A DNA stretch of 64,000 bases, taken from positions 933,215-997,214 of the forward strand of contig JAUPFN010000015.1 in assembly GCA_036924255.1 (NCBI GenBank). The letters run 5' to 3'. The notes beneath the pieces are model-generated. The model was not told the origin of the DNA, ran no database searches, and saw only the letters and a program-made list of their open reading frames with translations. This document shows positions 23,201 to 34,930 of the stretch, piece by piece (position 1 is the first letter of the stretch; each line of letters starts with the position of its first letter). Origin of the DNA: Apodemia mormo. Lineage: Eukaryota > Arthropoda > Insecta > Lepidoptera > Riodinidae. The position numbers and the translations under genes were made by a program.

Positions 23201-24640
23201 GTTATTAAATCTAACGAATCTTGTCCGAAAAGAGCATTTGACTGTAATTCGTCAGCCTATAAAGTATCTACGCATTAAAATATTTCCACAAAATTACGAT
23301 GAAAAATCTGAACAATAGTGGAATCAATGTACACAATATATAAAGATATGCAGTCTTTTGGGTTTTTTATTTTATTAATTGCAATTATTAATCGCAAGCG
23401 CGCAACTAACTGTTAGTATAGAATTATATATATTTTCATGCTTATGATATATTTGACCAATCACGTTACAAATATTTTATATTTTTCATCTAAATTATAC
23501 TTATGGATTTTTTTAATTCAAAGAACCAGATTTCTTTTTTAATGTTTATTATTATATTTTTATCTCTTAGCATACAAAACATATTTGTTCAAAATTTTAA
23601 TTCTAATTTTAAAAAGCTATATACTTCAAAATCTATTCATCAATCCTTCTACAACAATACATTTGTAATAAACCATCTGTTTACTATCTAAATTCACTCT
23701 TATCAGAACCACACAACCCCCATGAAAAAAAAATATATAAAAAATATATTTTAAAATATAAAAATTATATATTTTAAATATATGAAAAATACATGAAAAA
23801 TATATAAATTATATATCAAAATATAAAGTCCATAAATTTCCAGATCGCTACTATTACTGTTAACATCCATTTTTGTTAGTAACAATTAAAATACTTATAA
23901 CTATGTTAGTAAAATTAGGTTTAAGTTACTTATTTACTATGTTTGAAACACTGGGCATATACGTGTAGATTTGCCCAGTGTTTCATGAACTGACTGTCAT
24001 ACTTGTCTGACAGCACTTTTAGAATGCTGTTGGAACTTTCACGAATTCTGCACATCGCTGACGCTGCCCTTTTCCTCATTTTCGCATAAAAATCGTCAGT
24101 GCGCGCCTCGGCAAACATATTAGAGATTTATTTGAGAAAATCACCAGCATGGTTGCCGCCAAAACTTCGTCGACAGCCATGTTGCTCGCACACAAATATT
24201 GATGAGACTGGTTTGTCAATTTTATTGAGTGAATTTATTGAACGTTTGGAATCGAAGGGGTATTCAATATTGTTGCACAATAAAAGTATTGCGCAATATT
24301 ATTGTAGGCCTAAGGGGTACTTTACAAGCCCTATCAGGCTAGCATGGTGAAATCAGCAAAATTGCAAAAAAAAAATACATCAATTTGTAGCTAAATAGTT
24401 GCTAATTAGTTGCCAAAACGACGATTTTGTTGCTCGTGCCAATCCCTAGAAATCGTGAATTATGCTATCGTGATATCAAGGTAGCAAGGTAACTTAATGA
24501 ATTATATTCTTTTCCGTTCATCTTTATAGAAGATTTAGTTACTATTTTGTTGCTATATCTTAGATATCGCAAAAATTTTTTTAATAATTGTTTTTTTTAA
24601 TTTTTCTGTTCTTGCTATCTTGAAACTGGTTTTTCCTGGC

Positions 24641-27600
24641 ATTAAAGAGTTTCAATTTTGTTGCTCATCAGGAGGCTACTCAAATACACTCAAACAACTA
24701 GCAACAAAATAGTTGAAACCGGTCAGCCGATTTTTGAATTTTTTTTTTCATCTTCCTCATTCTTGCTATCTTGAAACTGATTTTTGTCGGCATAGAAAGT
24801 GTATTAAATTAGTTGCTCATCAGGAAAATACTCAAATGGAGTGTATTTGAGTGAGTGTATTTAAGTATCAGCAACAAAATAGTTGAAACCGGTCGGCCGA
24901 TTTTTGAATTTTTTTTTCATCTTCCTCATTCTTGCTATCTTGAAAGTGGGTTTTCCTGGTAAAAAAGAGTCTTTGAAATTTGTTGCTCATCAGGAGGCTA
25001 CTCAAATACACTCAAACAACTAGCAACAAAATAGTTGAAACCGGTCAGCCGATTTTTGAATTTTTTTTTCATCTTCCTCATTCTTGCTATCTTGAAACTG
25101 GTTTTTCCTGGTAAAAAAGAGTCTTTGAAATTTGTTGCTCATCAGGAAGCTACTTAAATACACTCAAACAACTAGCAACAAAATAGTTGAAACCGGTCAG
25201 CCGATTTTTGAATTTTTTTTCCATCCTCCTCATTCTTGCTATCTTGAAACTGATTTCTTTCGGCATAGAAAGTGTATTAAATTTGTTGCTCATCAGGAGA
25301 CTACTTAAATACACACTAAGAACCAGCAACAAAATAGTTGAAACCGGTCGGCCGATTTTTGAATTTTTTTTTCATCTTCCTCATTCTTGCTATCTTGAAA
25401 GTGGGTTTTCCTGGTAATAAAGAGTCTTTGAAATTTGTTGCTCATCAGGAGGCTACTCAAATACACTCAAACAACTAGCAACAAAATAGTTGAAACCGGT
25501 CAGCCGATTTTTGAATATTTTTTTTGCATCTTCCTCATTCTTGCTATCTTGAAACTGATTTCTTTCGGCATAGAAAGTGTATTAAATTTGTTGCTCATCA
25601 GGAGACTACTTAAATACACTCTAAGAACCAGCAACAAAATAGTTGAAACCGGTCGGCCGATTTTTGATTTTTTTTTTCATCTTCCTCATTCTTGCTATCT
25701 TGAAAGTGGGTTTTCCTGGTAATAAAGAGTCTTTGAAATTTGTTGCTCATCAGGAGGCTACTCAAATACACTCAAACAACTAGCAACAAAATAGTTGAAA
25801 CCGGTCAGCCGATTTTTGAATTTTTTTTCCATCCTCCTCATTCTTGCTATCTTGAAACTGATTTCTTTCGGCATAGAAAGTGTATTAAATTTGTTGCTCA
25901 TCAGGAGACTACTTAAATACACTCTAAGAACCAGCAACAAAATAGTTGAAACCGGTCGGCCGATTTTTGATTTTTTTTTTTCATCTTCCTCATTCTTGCT
26001 ATCTTGAAAGTGGGTTTTCCTGGTAATAAAGAGTCTTTGAAATTTGTTGCTCATCAGGAGGCTACTCAAATACACTCAAACAACTAGCAACAAAATAGTT
26101 GAAACCGGTCAGCCGATTTTTGAATTTTTTTTCCATCCTCCTCATTCTTGCTATCTTGAAACTGATTTCTTTCGGCATAGAAAGTGTATTAAATTTGTTG
26201 CTCATCAGGAGACTACTTAAATACACTCTAAGAACCAGCAACAAAATAGTTGAAACCGGTCCGCCGATTTTTGAATTTTTTTTTCATCTTCCTCATTCTT
26301 GCTATCTTGAAACTGGTTTTTCCTGGTAAAAAAGAGTCTTTGAAATTTGTTGCTCATCAGGAAGCTACTTAAATACACTCTAAGAACCAGCAACAAAATA
26401 GTTGAAACCGGTCAGCCGATTTTTGAATTTTTTTTCCATCCTCCTTATTCTTGCTATCTTGAAACTGATTTCTTTCGGCATAGAAAGTGTATTAAATTTG
26501 TTGCTCATCAGGAGACTACTTAAATACACTCTAAGAACCAGCAACAAAATAGTTGAAACCGGTCGGCCGATTTTTGAATTTTTTTTTCATCTTCCTCATT
26601 CTTGCTATCTTGAAAGTGGGTTTTCCTGGTAATAAAGAGTCTTTGAAATTTGTTGCTCATCAGGAGGCTATTCAAATACACTCAAACAACTAGCAACAAA
26701 ATAGTTGAAACCGGTCAGCCGATTTTTGAATTTTTTTTCCATCCTCCTCATTCTTGCTATCTTGAAACTGATTTCTTTCGGCATAGAAAGTGTATTAAAT
26801 TTGTTGCTCATCAGGAGACTACTTAAATACACTCTAAGAACCAGCAACAAAATAGTTGAAACCGGTCCGCCGATTTTTGAATTTTTTTTTTCATCTTCCT
26901 CATTCTTGCTATCTTGAAACTGATTTTTGTCGGCATAGAAAGTGTATTAAATTAGTTGCTCATCAGGAAAATACTCAAATACACTCCAAGTATCAGCAAC
27001 AAAATAGTTGAAACCGGTCGGCCGATTTTTGAATTTTTTTTTCATCTTCCTCACTCTTGCTATCTTGAAAGTGGGTTTTCCTGGTAATAAAGAGTCTTTG
27101 AAATTTGTTGCTCATCAGGAGGCTACTCAAATACACTCAAACAACTAGCAACAAAATAGTTGAAACCGGTCAGCCGATTTTTGAATTTTTTTTTCATCTT
27201 CCTCATTCTTGCTATCTTGAAAGTGGGTTTTCCTGGTAATAAAGAGTCTTTGAAATTTGTTGCTCATCAGGAGACTACTTAAATACACTCTAAGAACCAG
27301 CAACAAAATAGTTGAAACCGGTCCGCCGATTTTTGAAATTTTTTTTCATCTTCCTCATTCTTGCTATCTTGAAACTGATTTTTGTCGGCATAGAAAGTGT
27401 AATAAATTATTTGCTCATCAGAAAAATACTCAAATACACTCCAAGTATCAGCAACAAAATAGTTGAAACCGGTCGGCCGATTTTTGAATTTTTTTTTCAT
27501 CTTCCTCATTCTTGCTATTTTGAAAGTGGGTTTTCCTGGTAATAAAGAGTCTTTGAAATTTGTTGCTCATCAGGAGGCTACTCAAATACACTCAAACAAC

Positions 27601-28138
27601 TAGCAACAAAATAGTTGAAACCGGTCAGCCGATTTTTGAATTTTTTTTTCATCTTCCTCATTCTTGCTATCTTGAAAGTGGGTTTTCCTGGTAATAAAGA
27701 GTCTTTGAAATTTGTTGCTCATCAGGAGGCTACTCAAATACACTCAAACAACTAGCAACAAAATAGTTGAAACCGGTCAGCCGATTTTTGAATTTTTTTT
27801 CCATCCTCCTCATTCTTGCTATCTTGAAACTGATTTCTTTCGGCATAGAAAGTGTATTAAATTTGTTGCTCATCAGGAGACTACTTAAATACACTCTAAG
27901 AACCAGCAACAAAATAGTTGAAACCGGTCCGCCGATTTTTGAATTTTTTTTTTCATCTTCCTCATTCTTGCTATCTTGAAACTGGTTTTTCCTGGTAAAA
28001 AAGAGTCTTTGAAATTTGTTGCTCATCAGGAAGCTACTTAAATACACTCAAACAACTAGCAACAAAATAGTTGAAACCGGTCAGCCGATTTTTGAATTTT
28101 TTTTCTATCTTCCTCATTCTTGCTGTCTTGAAACTTGT
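24641..28138 (+). repeat. Left tandem array of the foldback element, 23 copies of about 152 bp
   Basis: Each unit contains TTGCTCATCAGGA, AGCAACAAAATAGTTGAAAC, CGGTC(A/G/C)GCCGATTTTTGAA, a T-run, CATTCTTGCTATCTTGAAA and either a TCCTGGTAATAAAGAG or a TTCGGCATAGAAAGTG tail. The two tails mark alternating unit types. Confidence 0.9.
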
Positions 28139-28146
28139 TTTTTGTT

Positions 28147-29741
28147 GCCAGTTGTTTGAGTGTATTTGAGTAGCCTCCTGATGAGCAACAAATTTCAAAG
28201 ACTCTTCATTATCAGGGAAAACAAGTTTCAAGATAGCAAGAATGAGGAAGATGCAAAAAAAAAATTCAAAAATCGGCTGACCGGTTTCAACTATTTTGTT
28301 GCTAGTTGTTTGAGTGTATTTGAATAGCCTCCTGATGAGCAACAAATTTCAAAGACTCTTTATTACCAGGAAAACCCACTTTCAAGATAGCAAGAATGAG
28401 GAAGATGAAAAAAAAATTCAAAAATCGGCGGACCGGTTTCAACTATTTTGTTGCTGGTTCTTAGAGTGTATTTAAGTAGTCTCCTGATGAGCAACAAATT
28501 TAATACACTTTCTATGCCGAAAGAAATCAGTTTCAAGATAGCAAGAATGAGGAGGATGGAAAAAAAATTCAAAAATCGGCTGACCGGTTTCAACTATTTT
28601 GTTGCTAGTTGTTTGAGTGTATTTGAGTAGCCTCCTGATGAGCAACAAATTTCAAAGACTCTTTATTACCAGGAAAACCCACTTTCAAGATAGCAAGAAT
28701 GAGGAAGATGAAAAAAAAATTCAAAAATCGGCCGACCGGTTTCAACTATTTTGTTGCTGGTTCTTAGAGTGTATTTAAGTAGTGTCCTGATGAGCAACAA
28801 ATTTAATACACTTTCTATGCCGAAAGAAATGAGTTTCAAGATAGCAAGAATGAGGAAGATGCAAAAAAAATATTCAAAAATCGGCTGACCGGTTTCAACT
28901 ATTTTGTTGCTAGTTGTTTGAGTGTATTTGAGTAGCCTCCTGATGAGCAACAAATTTCAAAGACTCTTTATTACCAGGAAAACCCACTTTCAAGATAGCA
29001 AGAATGAGGAAGATGAAAAAAAAATTCAAAAATCGGCCGACCGGTTTCAACTATTTTGTTGTTGGTTCTTAGAGTGTATTTAAGTAGTCTCCTGATGAGC
29101 AACAAATTTAATACACTTTCTATGCCGAAAGAAATCAGTTTCAAGATAGCAAGAATGAGGAGGATGGAAAAAAAATTCAAAAATCGGCTGACCGGTTTCA
29201 ACTATTTTGTTGCTGGTTCTTAGAGTGTATTTAAGTAGTCTCCTGATGAGCAACAAATTTAATACACTTTCTATGCCGAAAGAAATCAGTTTCAAGATAG
29301 CAAGAATGAGGAGGATGGAAAAAAAAATTCAAAAATCGGCTGACCGGTTTCAACTATTTTGTTGCTAGTTGTTTGAGTGTATTTGAGTAGCCTCCTGATG
29401 AGCAACAAATTTCAAAGACTCTTTATTACCAGGAAAACCCACTTTCAAGATAGCAAGAATGAGGAAGATGAAAAAAACTTCAAAAATCGGCTGACCGGTT
29501 TCAACTATTTTGTTGCCGATACTTGGAGTGTATTTGAGTATTTTCCTGATGAGCAACTAATTTAATACACTTTCTATGCCGACAAAAATCAGTTTCAAGA
29601 TAGCAAGAATGAGGAAGATGAAAAAAAAATTCAAAAATCGGCTGACCGGTTTCAACTATTTTGTTGCTAGTTGTTTGAGTGTATTTGAGTAGCCTCCTGA
29701 TGAGCAACAAAATTCAAAGACTCTTTAATGCCAGGAAAAAC
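28147..29741 (-). repeat. Right tandem array of the foldback element, 11 inverted copies
   Basis: The same 152-bp units in reverse orientation, recognised by CTGATGAGCAACAAA. Unit types alternate as in the left arm, so the arms can pair over about 1.6 kb plus the termini. Confidence 0.9.
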
Positions 29742-30050
29742 CAGTTTCAAGATAGCAAGAACAGAAAAAATAAAAAAAACAATTATTAAAAAAATTTTTG
29801 CGATATCTAAGATATAGCAACAAAATAGTAACTAAATCTTCTATAAAGATGAACGGAAAAGAATATAATTCATTAAGTTACCTTGCTACCTTGATATCAC
29901 GATAGCATAATTCACGATTTCTAGGGATTGGCACGAGCAACAAAATCGTCGTTTTGGCAACTAATTAGCAACTAATTAGCTACAAATTGATGTATTTTTT
30001 TTTGCAATTTTGCTGATTTCACCATGCTAGCCTGATAGGGCTTACTTTAC

Positions 30051-30897
30051 ATTAGTGACAAATGACAAAGACTGCAAATACATTACATAATCTTTGGTCG
30101 TCTGGGTAATCTACAATAACGTATATAATAGTAGTAATATTATACACGTCATTGGTAATCTACAATTTATTTCATGTTCTACCGTCAACTTTATGTACCT
30201 ATATAAATGAAAAATTGAAATTATGCACAAGGAAAATAATATTTTTAGATATATACTACTTAATTATTAATGGTTTTATTTTTTATTAAAAGATAATGTA
30301 CTTAAAGCAAAATATGGCAGTGGTTGGGGGAAAATATACTAATAATTATTTGGTCTAATTTAAAACGGTGACATTTTGTACTACACACATGTTACACACA
30401 CTACACCACACACCTCCGGGAAGTTGGCCCCTGATTTAATTATTTTAAAATTTAGTTATCGCTAATCGTTAGAGAATCGTTAGAAAGGATAAGAGAGAAA
30501 AGAAAATTGTTAGAGAGTAATTAGTTTTAAAAAAAAATGATTTGAATTTGTTTTGTGAAGTTGACCCCCTGTTGTCGTAAAAATGAACTTGGACGTTTAA
30601 TTTCTTTTTAAACGTTAGAAAATCGTAAGAGTGAAAAGAAAAATGATTAGAGAGTAATTATTTCAATTAATATAAAAAAATATATTAATTGGTTTAACCA
30701 GTAACCACGCAGCGCGATATGTTTACGCGCTAAAAGTAAAACCCTTTGACGTACTGCCAATCATGCGATAAGGCTGAATGCTTGCGACGATAGCAGATAA
30801 TAGCCGGTCACATCTAACTACGTTATATATACTTTGTTATGATTCGTGTCACTGCGCGAATCTTTGTGACGATAGACGCAGTGTGGCCGAAGCATTG
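30051..30897. other. No recognised gene; an imperfect 130-140-bp duplication
   Basis: GAAGTTG(G/A)CCCC... followed by CGTTAGA(G/A)AATCG(T/-)... and AGAGAGTAATTA occurs at about 30420-30525 and again at about 30558-30662. The remainder is AT-rich, becoming GC-balanced from 30700. Confidence 0.45.
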
Positions 30898-31783
30898 CTC
30901 TATACTAGAGATGGGTCGGACTAGGTAAATCAGAGACTAGGTGCATCTATTCCTAGTCTGTAAAAATACGTGATTCAAATACCTGTTCCACCTAGTCCAC
31001 CTAGTCTTAACGATACTATGATCTTATTTTGTGAAATTGATACTATGAACAATAAGTATACGTATGTGTTCTTAAAAGTAATTAAATATTATAATATTTT
31101 CTAACACTTACGCGAGACATTTACACAAATAAAACTAGGTTTTAAGCTAAGTATCGCGTTTTTTCTGATTTTTATACCCCGACGTTAGATGTTTTTTCGC
31201 TAAACGATTTCTATAATTCGATACCGAACTTAATTACACTTTACATATTTTACATTCTTCCATATTTTGCCTTTTATCTACAAAATGTTCCCAAATGATA
31301 TTGCTACGTTTAGGATCCATTATTATACCTAATTATAAAATAAAAAGTTCAGAGTCACCGATTAAATACTAACAATAGCCTTTTATGCCATTAACAAAAC
31401 GTAATCTGAAAAAACTTTATGATGGAATCACGTCCACGATACTAGGTTAGTCTATGATACTAGATACTCCAAAGTATGAATACTAGATACTTTAAAGACT
31501 ATGATACTTGATCGATATCGGACGCGATCTTTGTTACCTGTTCACAATGAAGTATTTGATCGAGTATCGCGTATTATGACGTAAAACCGGTATTCAGCTC
31601 GTATTGGTTCATCTCGTTAGCATTTTGCCATGGGTGAGCAAGAAAGCAAAACACGTTTTCACATAAGAGTAAAGAAAACGGTATGCGATGAGCGTGTTAT
31701 GCTATGATTATCTACAGAGTACAGGACAACACGGACTTAGTCTTGTGAAAAATGGAACAGTTGCCGCCTAGTATCGTAAAATA

Positions 31784-33723
31784 CAGTACCCGGCGATAAA
31801 TATTGCACATCGAACTTTGGAAAGAGACAATCGGATAATTTCGGCTTCGTAAAGCGTTATCTCTGTCCCACACTACCTATGTGACGTTTAGTCAGTCGTT
31901 GTTCAAGTACGATAGAGTGCAGTCGCGTCTCGAAAAAAAATATATATTTAGAGTTGATAACACCCACAAATTTAAATAATTTAAAGTTGTAATATGGCAT
32001 CTTTCGGAAAAAGAGGGAAACCTTTACGAGGTCAGTCACGTGAAATTATCTACAATGTTTATAAATACTTTGTAAGCGAAGCTGATAGATTTAAAAAAAA
32101 AAGTAGATGAAAATGTAAGTTGTTATTTTAAGAAGATTCAAGAGCGAGTTGCAAATGCCACTGGAATTTCAAGAAGAACTTTGAACAATATATTAAACGA
32201 AGTCAGTACTGAAACACATTCGACTGAAATTAAGTTCAGCACTCCAAAAAAAGGGAGACCAAAAAAGCAATTTCGTTTGGATATGGACGATTTTGATTAC
32301 GATGTTGTTCGAAGAATGGTGTATGATTTTCACTTACGATTTAATGAACTGCCAACAATAAAATCATTAAAAGCTAAGTTATCTGAAGCTATTAATTACA
32401 ATGGATCTGAAAAAACGTTGAGAAAAATACTTCATGACATGGGATTTCAGTTCACTAAAATGGAAGATAATCGAAAAATTCTAATGGAAAAGCACGACGT
32501 TAGTCTCAAACGAATGGAATACCTTGATAAAATACGCAAATTTCGCGAAACAGGAAAAAATATCGTCTACATGGATAAGTCATATATACATGCATCCCAC
32601 ACTAAAGGGAAATCTTGGAGTGACGATAAGAAAAAAGGAGTAAAAAAGCCAATTTCAAAAGGTCAACGTTTGATAATAGTTCATGCGAGAAATGAAAAAG
32701 GCTTTGTACCCGGTGCTTTTTTAACGTATAAATCCACGGACACTACAGGTGACTATCACAATGAAATGAATAACGATAACTATGAGAAATGGCTGGTTAA
32801 CCAATTAATCCCAAATATACCCAGTGATTCTGTTCTAGTTATCGACAACGCACCCTATCACAACAAGTATGTTGAGAGACCCCTCAACTCAAACACCATT
32901 AAACGGGAAATGATCAACTGGTTAAACAGACATGAAATTCCAGTTGATCCAAAATTAACAAAAACCCAGATTTACGCTATTATATGTCAGCACAAGGAGA
33001 GGTATACAGAGTTTTCTGTGGACAAAATACTTGCCGAACATGGGCACACTGTGTTGCGATTGCCACCATATCATCCGGATTTTAATCCAATTGAAAATAT
33101 ATGGTCTCAACTGAAAGGCTATGTAGCCTCTAGAAATGTGGGTATGAACTTAACTACAGTAAAAACATTATTGACTGAAAAAGTAAACATGATCGGCGCT
33201 GAAGAGTGGAAAAAGGTTTGCGATCATGCAATCAAATGTGAGAATGAATATAGAAGCATTCAACACAGTTTAGACAATTACACTGATAGATTAGTAATAA
33301 ATACGGCTGATAGTGACAGTGATATTGACCTCTTTGAGAGCACAGATAGTGAAATGGAAGTAATTGAGAATTAGAATTATTATTATTTTTATTGCAATGT
33401 CTCATTTTAGCAATAGGTATAATGGTGTTTATTATGTACACTAAAGCTGTAATGTTCCAAAATAATTAAATACGTAAACATAATGTAAAAATGTTTTTTT
33501 ATTTTATTTTACCCCAACCTAAAGCCATCACTTATAGAAAAATTAGTGTATTTTATACAAAGAATAAAAATATCAAAAGAAGCAAATCATACTTGTTTCA
33601 ACAGCTCCTAATAGGTACCGGACTGTTTGTATTTTGTGCGACAGAGATAACGCTCTACGAAGCCGAAATTAGCCGATTGTCTCTTTCCAAAGGTCGATGT
33701 GCAATATTTATCGCCGGGTACTG
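31784..33723 (+). mobile_element. Tc1/mariner-superfamily transposon of DD82E (Sailor) type, 1,940 bp
   Basis: TA dinucleotides flank both ends (31782-31783 and 33724-33725). Terminal inverted repeats of 84 bp (31784-31867 and 33640-33723), starting CAGTACCCGGCGATAAATAT, differ at only three positions. One transposase-like coding region lies between. The low divergence of the ends points to recent insertion. The name follows from the catalytic spacing counted in the encoded protein (82 residues between second Asp and Glu), which I recall as diagnostic of the Sailor family. Confidence 0.9.
31994..33374 (+). pseudogene. Sailor-type transposase with one frameshift in a poly-A run
   Basis: The natural ATG is at 31994 (MASFGKRGKPLRGQSREI), opening a helix-turn-helix DNA-binding N-terminus; this frame stops at about 32109. 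The main frame, open from about 32076 to the stop at 33372-33374, carries the rest: FKKIQERVANATGISRRTL, an AT-hook-like KKGRPKK, and the DDE catalytic domain. Catalytic residues are Asp in YMDKSYIH (32574-32576), Asp in VIDNAPYHN (32844-32846) and Glu in NPIENIW (33093-33095). Spacing is 89 and 82 residues, the latter far above the 34 of ordinary Tc1. The frames separate at an A10 run (32093-32102), one base too long or two too short. This is either a mutation or a homopolymer sequencing error. The main-frame ORF has no early ATG, so as written the product would lack its DNA-binding domain. Confidence 0.85.
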
Positions 33724-33779
33724 TACCTAGTATTTGTACCTGTTCTAGTATTTACGACTCACCTCTACCTACTCTATAC

Positions 33780-34039
33780 TCCATGAAAGGCAGCATGGCG
33801 AGAGGCTATGTGTCGCTGTCCGATTGAAAAACAAGAATTAAAAAAATAGACGTCAAATTCTGAAAGTCGAGGACTTTTTTGTATCGATGTTATTAAAAAA
33901 TATTTAACTTTTGTTTTGTGTTTCTGTCTATGGGTGATTTACTGAATAGCAATTAAAAACAATAATTTATCAGTTATTAAGATTATTAAGTCCAAAAATA
34001 TAATATTATGGTTACAGACAGAAGATTAAGTTCTTAGAA
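33780..34039 (+). promoter_or_regulatory. vir: vir 5' flank and 5' UTR
   Basis: Only 260 bases separate the hAT target duplication from the vir start codon, so the proximal promoter and leader must lie here or extend through the transposon nest. The sequence is AT-rich apart from 33790-33830. No clear TATA box or initiator can be fixed. Confidence 0.4.
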
Positions 34040-34099
34040 ATGGCTACTGAGCAGCCCGACTTGTTATTCTTCGATACATTTTCTCATGATACTAGCGAA
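34040..34099 (+). CDS. vir: Virilizer (VIRMA/KIAA1429 homologue), coding exon 1
   Basis: ATG at 34040 in a good context (GAAATGG) opens 20 codons, MATEQPDLLFFDTFSHDTSE, ending in phase 0 at a strong donor (GAA|GTAAGC). This matches the start of VIRMA, whose N-terminus carries a similar LLFLDTF segment. Virilizer is the large scaffold of the nuclear m6A mRNA methyltransferase complex: it holds the WTAP/Fl(2)d module and guides METTL3-METTL14. In Drosophila it is also needed for Sex-lethal splicing. A tiny first exon followed by a 5.3-kb intron fits the frame continuity into exon 2. The exon is too short to be found as an ORF and is called from homology and splice phase. Confidence 0.9.
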
Positions 34100-34599
34100 G
34101 TAAGCTATATTTTTCTACATCTATTTTCTTTTCTTGTAGCGTGTCTGTGCGAATATCAATACGAATAATATTAATAAACAAGCATATGTTCATTTAGTGT
34201 TATTCGCTTAACGTAAAAGTGTACGCTTTAAATCATTACGAAGTCGAAACTCAATATAGACTTAAAATTTACTTTCTTTCTCTATTCATTAAATGATACT
34301 AATTGTGATATTTATCCATTAAAATTGGACAGGCACATTTGACTTCAGACTTTTTTTATAATATACCGACGCGTCCCAAGAACAAAATCGTATGGAGAGA
34401 TCAGACGAAATTGGTTTTATAATAAAATTCGCATTAAACACGCATAAAGACAACAGTCAATATATTTTTTATAGTTATTGGTCTTTTGTTTTTGGAAATG
34501 CTCAAGTGAACAATATCATCTTATGTACAATGTACTCCCACAAACAAATATATTGTAATTTGGTGGTTTTGCAGATACGATTTTGTTCTTGGGACGTGT

Positions 34600-34930
34600 C
34601 GATACATAGCATACAAGCAGATGGTTCTCTTGATGGAAAGAGAAAACCATCGCCTATAGATACCAAAGATGTTAATGGTTTGTTACTATATGTGTGGCAG
34701 GATGGTGATGCCACATATAAAAATCTACCAACTATCTTACCCTCCAAACCGGAAAATGACCATGACAAGCATTGACATACCCAGTTGAAATGTTGAAGAA
34801 ATCTATCACCTATTTTTCAGAATGTTCATGCTCTTATAGCCAATTGTTCACCTTTTACAAACTATAGTATACCACTTTGAAGAATAAACAGGTAGTCTAT
34901 TCTTCAAACCAGTCTGGGGTCATCATAATG
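34600..34930 (+). repeat. Dispersed 'ATAGACACC' family copy in vir intron 1
   Basis: ACAAGCAGATGGTTCTCTTG, then CCTATAGATACCAAAGATGT, then ACCAACTATCTTACCCTCCA, ending with GTCTATTCTTCAAACCAGTC. It aligns in order with the copies at 6655 and 55600/57960. Confidence 0.55.

Larger units (their letters stand above)
24326..30043. mobile_element. Giant foldback (long-inverted-repeat) transposon, 5,718 bp
   Basis: Both ends start AAGCCCTATCAGGCTAGC on opposite strands, and the terminal 300 or so bases (24326-24640 and 29742-30043) are nearly identical in inverted orientation. A 7-bp target duplication ACTTTAC flanks it (24319-24325 and 30044-30050). Between the termini lie two arrays of a roughly 152-bp unit, head to head, switching orientation near 28138-28147 with almost no spacer. 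There are 23 copies on the left and 11 on the right, counted by the TTGCTCATCAG motif. Two alternating unit types make a roughly 304-bp dimer. No transposase is encoded; ORFs of 60-105 aa are repeat artefacts. The layout resembles Drosophila Foldback and Galileo elements (Galileo, P superfamily, makes 7-bp duplications). Relationship to them is inference. Confidence 0.85.
30906..33771. mobile_element. hAT-like nonautonomous element hosting a Sailor-type insertion
   Basis: An exact 8-bp duplication CTCTATAC flanks it (30898-30905 and 33772-33779), the size expected of hAT elements. The left end begins TAGAGATGGGTCGGACTAGG; the reverse complement of the right end reads TAGGTAGAGGTGAGTCG, so the inverted ends match after a 4-base offset. 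Without the inner transposon and its TA it is about 924 bp, with many ACTAGGTGCA/TACTAGATACT motifs and no transposase frame. It ends 268 bp upstream of the vir start codon. Confidence 0.7.

Noticed and set aside
25150..29710. Numerous 60-105 aa ORFs with MKPVSRFLNFFSILL-type sequences on both strands
   Set aside because: They are repeated identically in each array unit because of the unit length; the membrane-like look comes from T-rich DNA. No initiation or domain evidence.
34392..34775. 127-aa ORF just after vir exon 1
   Set aside because: It lies in intron 1 and half of it is dispersed-repeat sequence; no splice or domain support.
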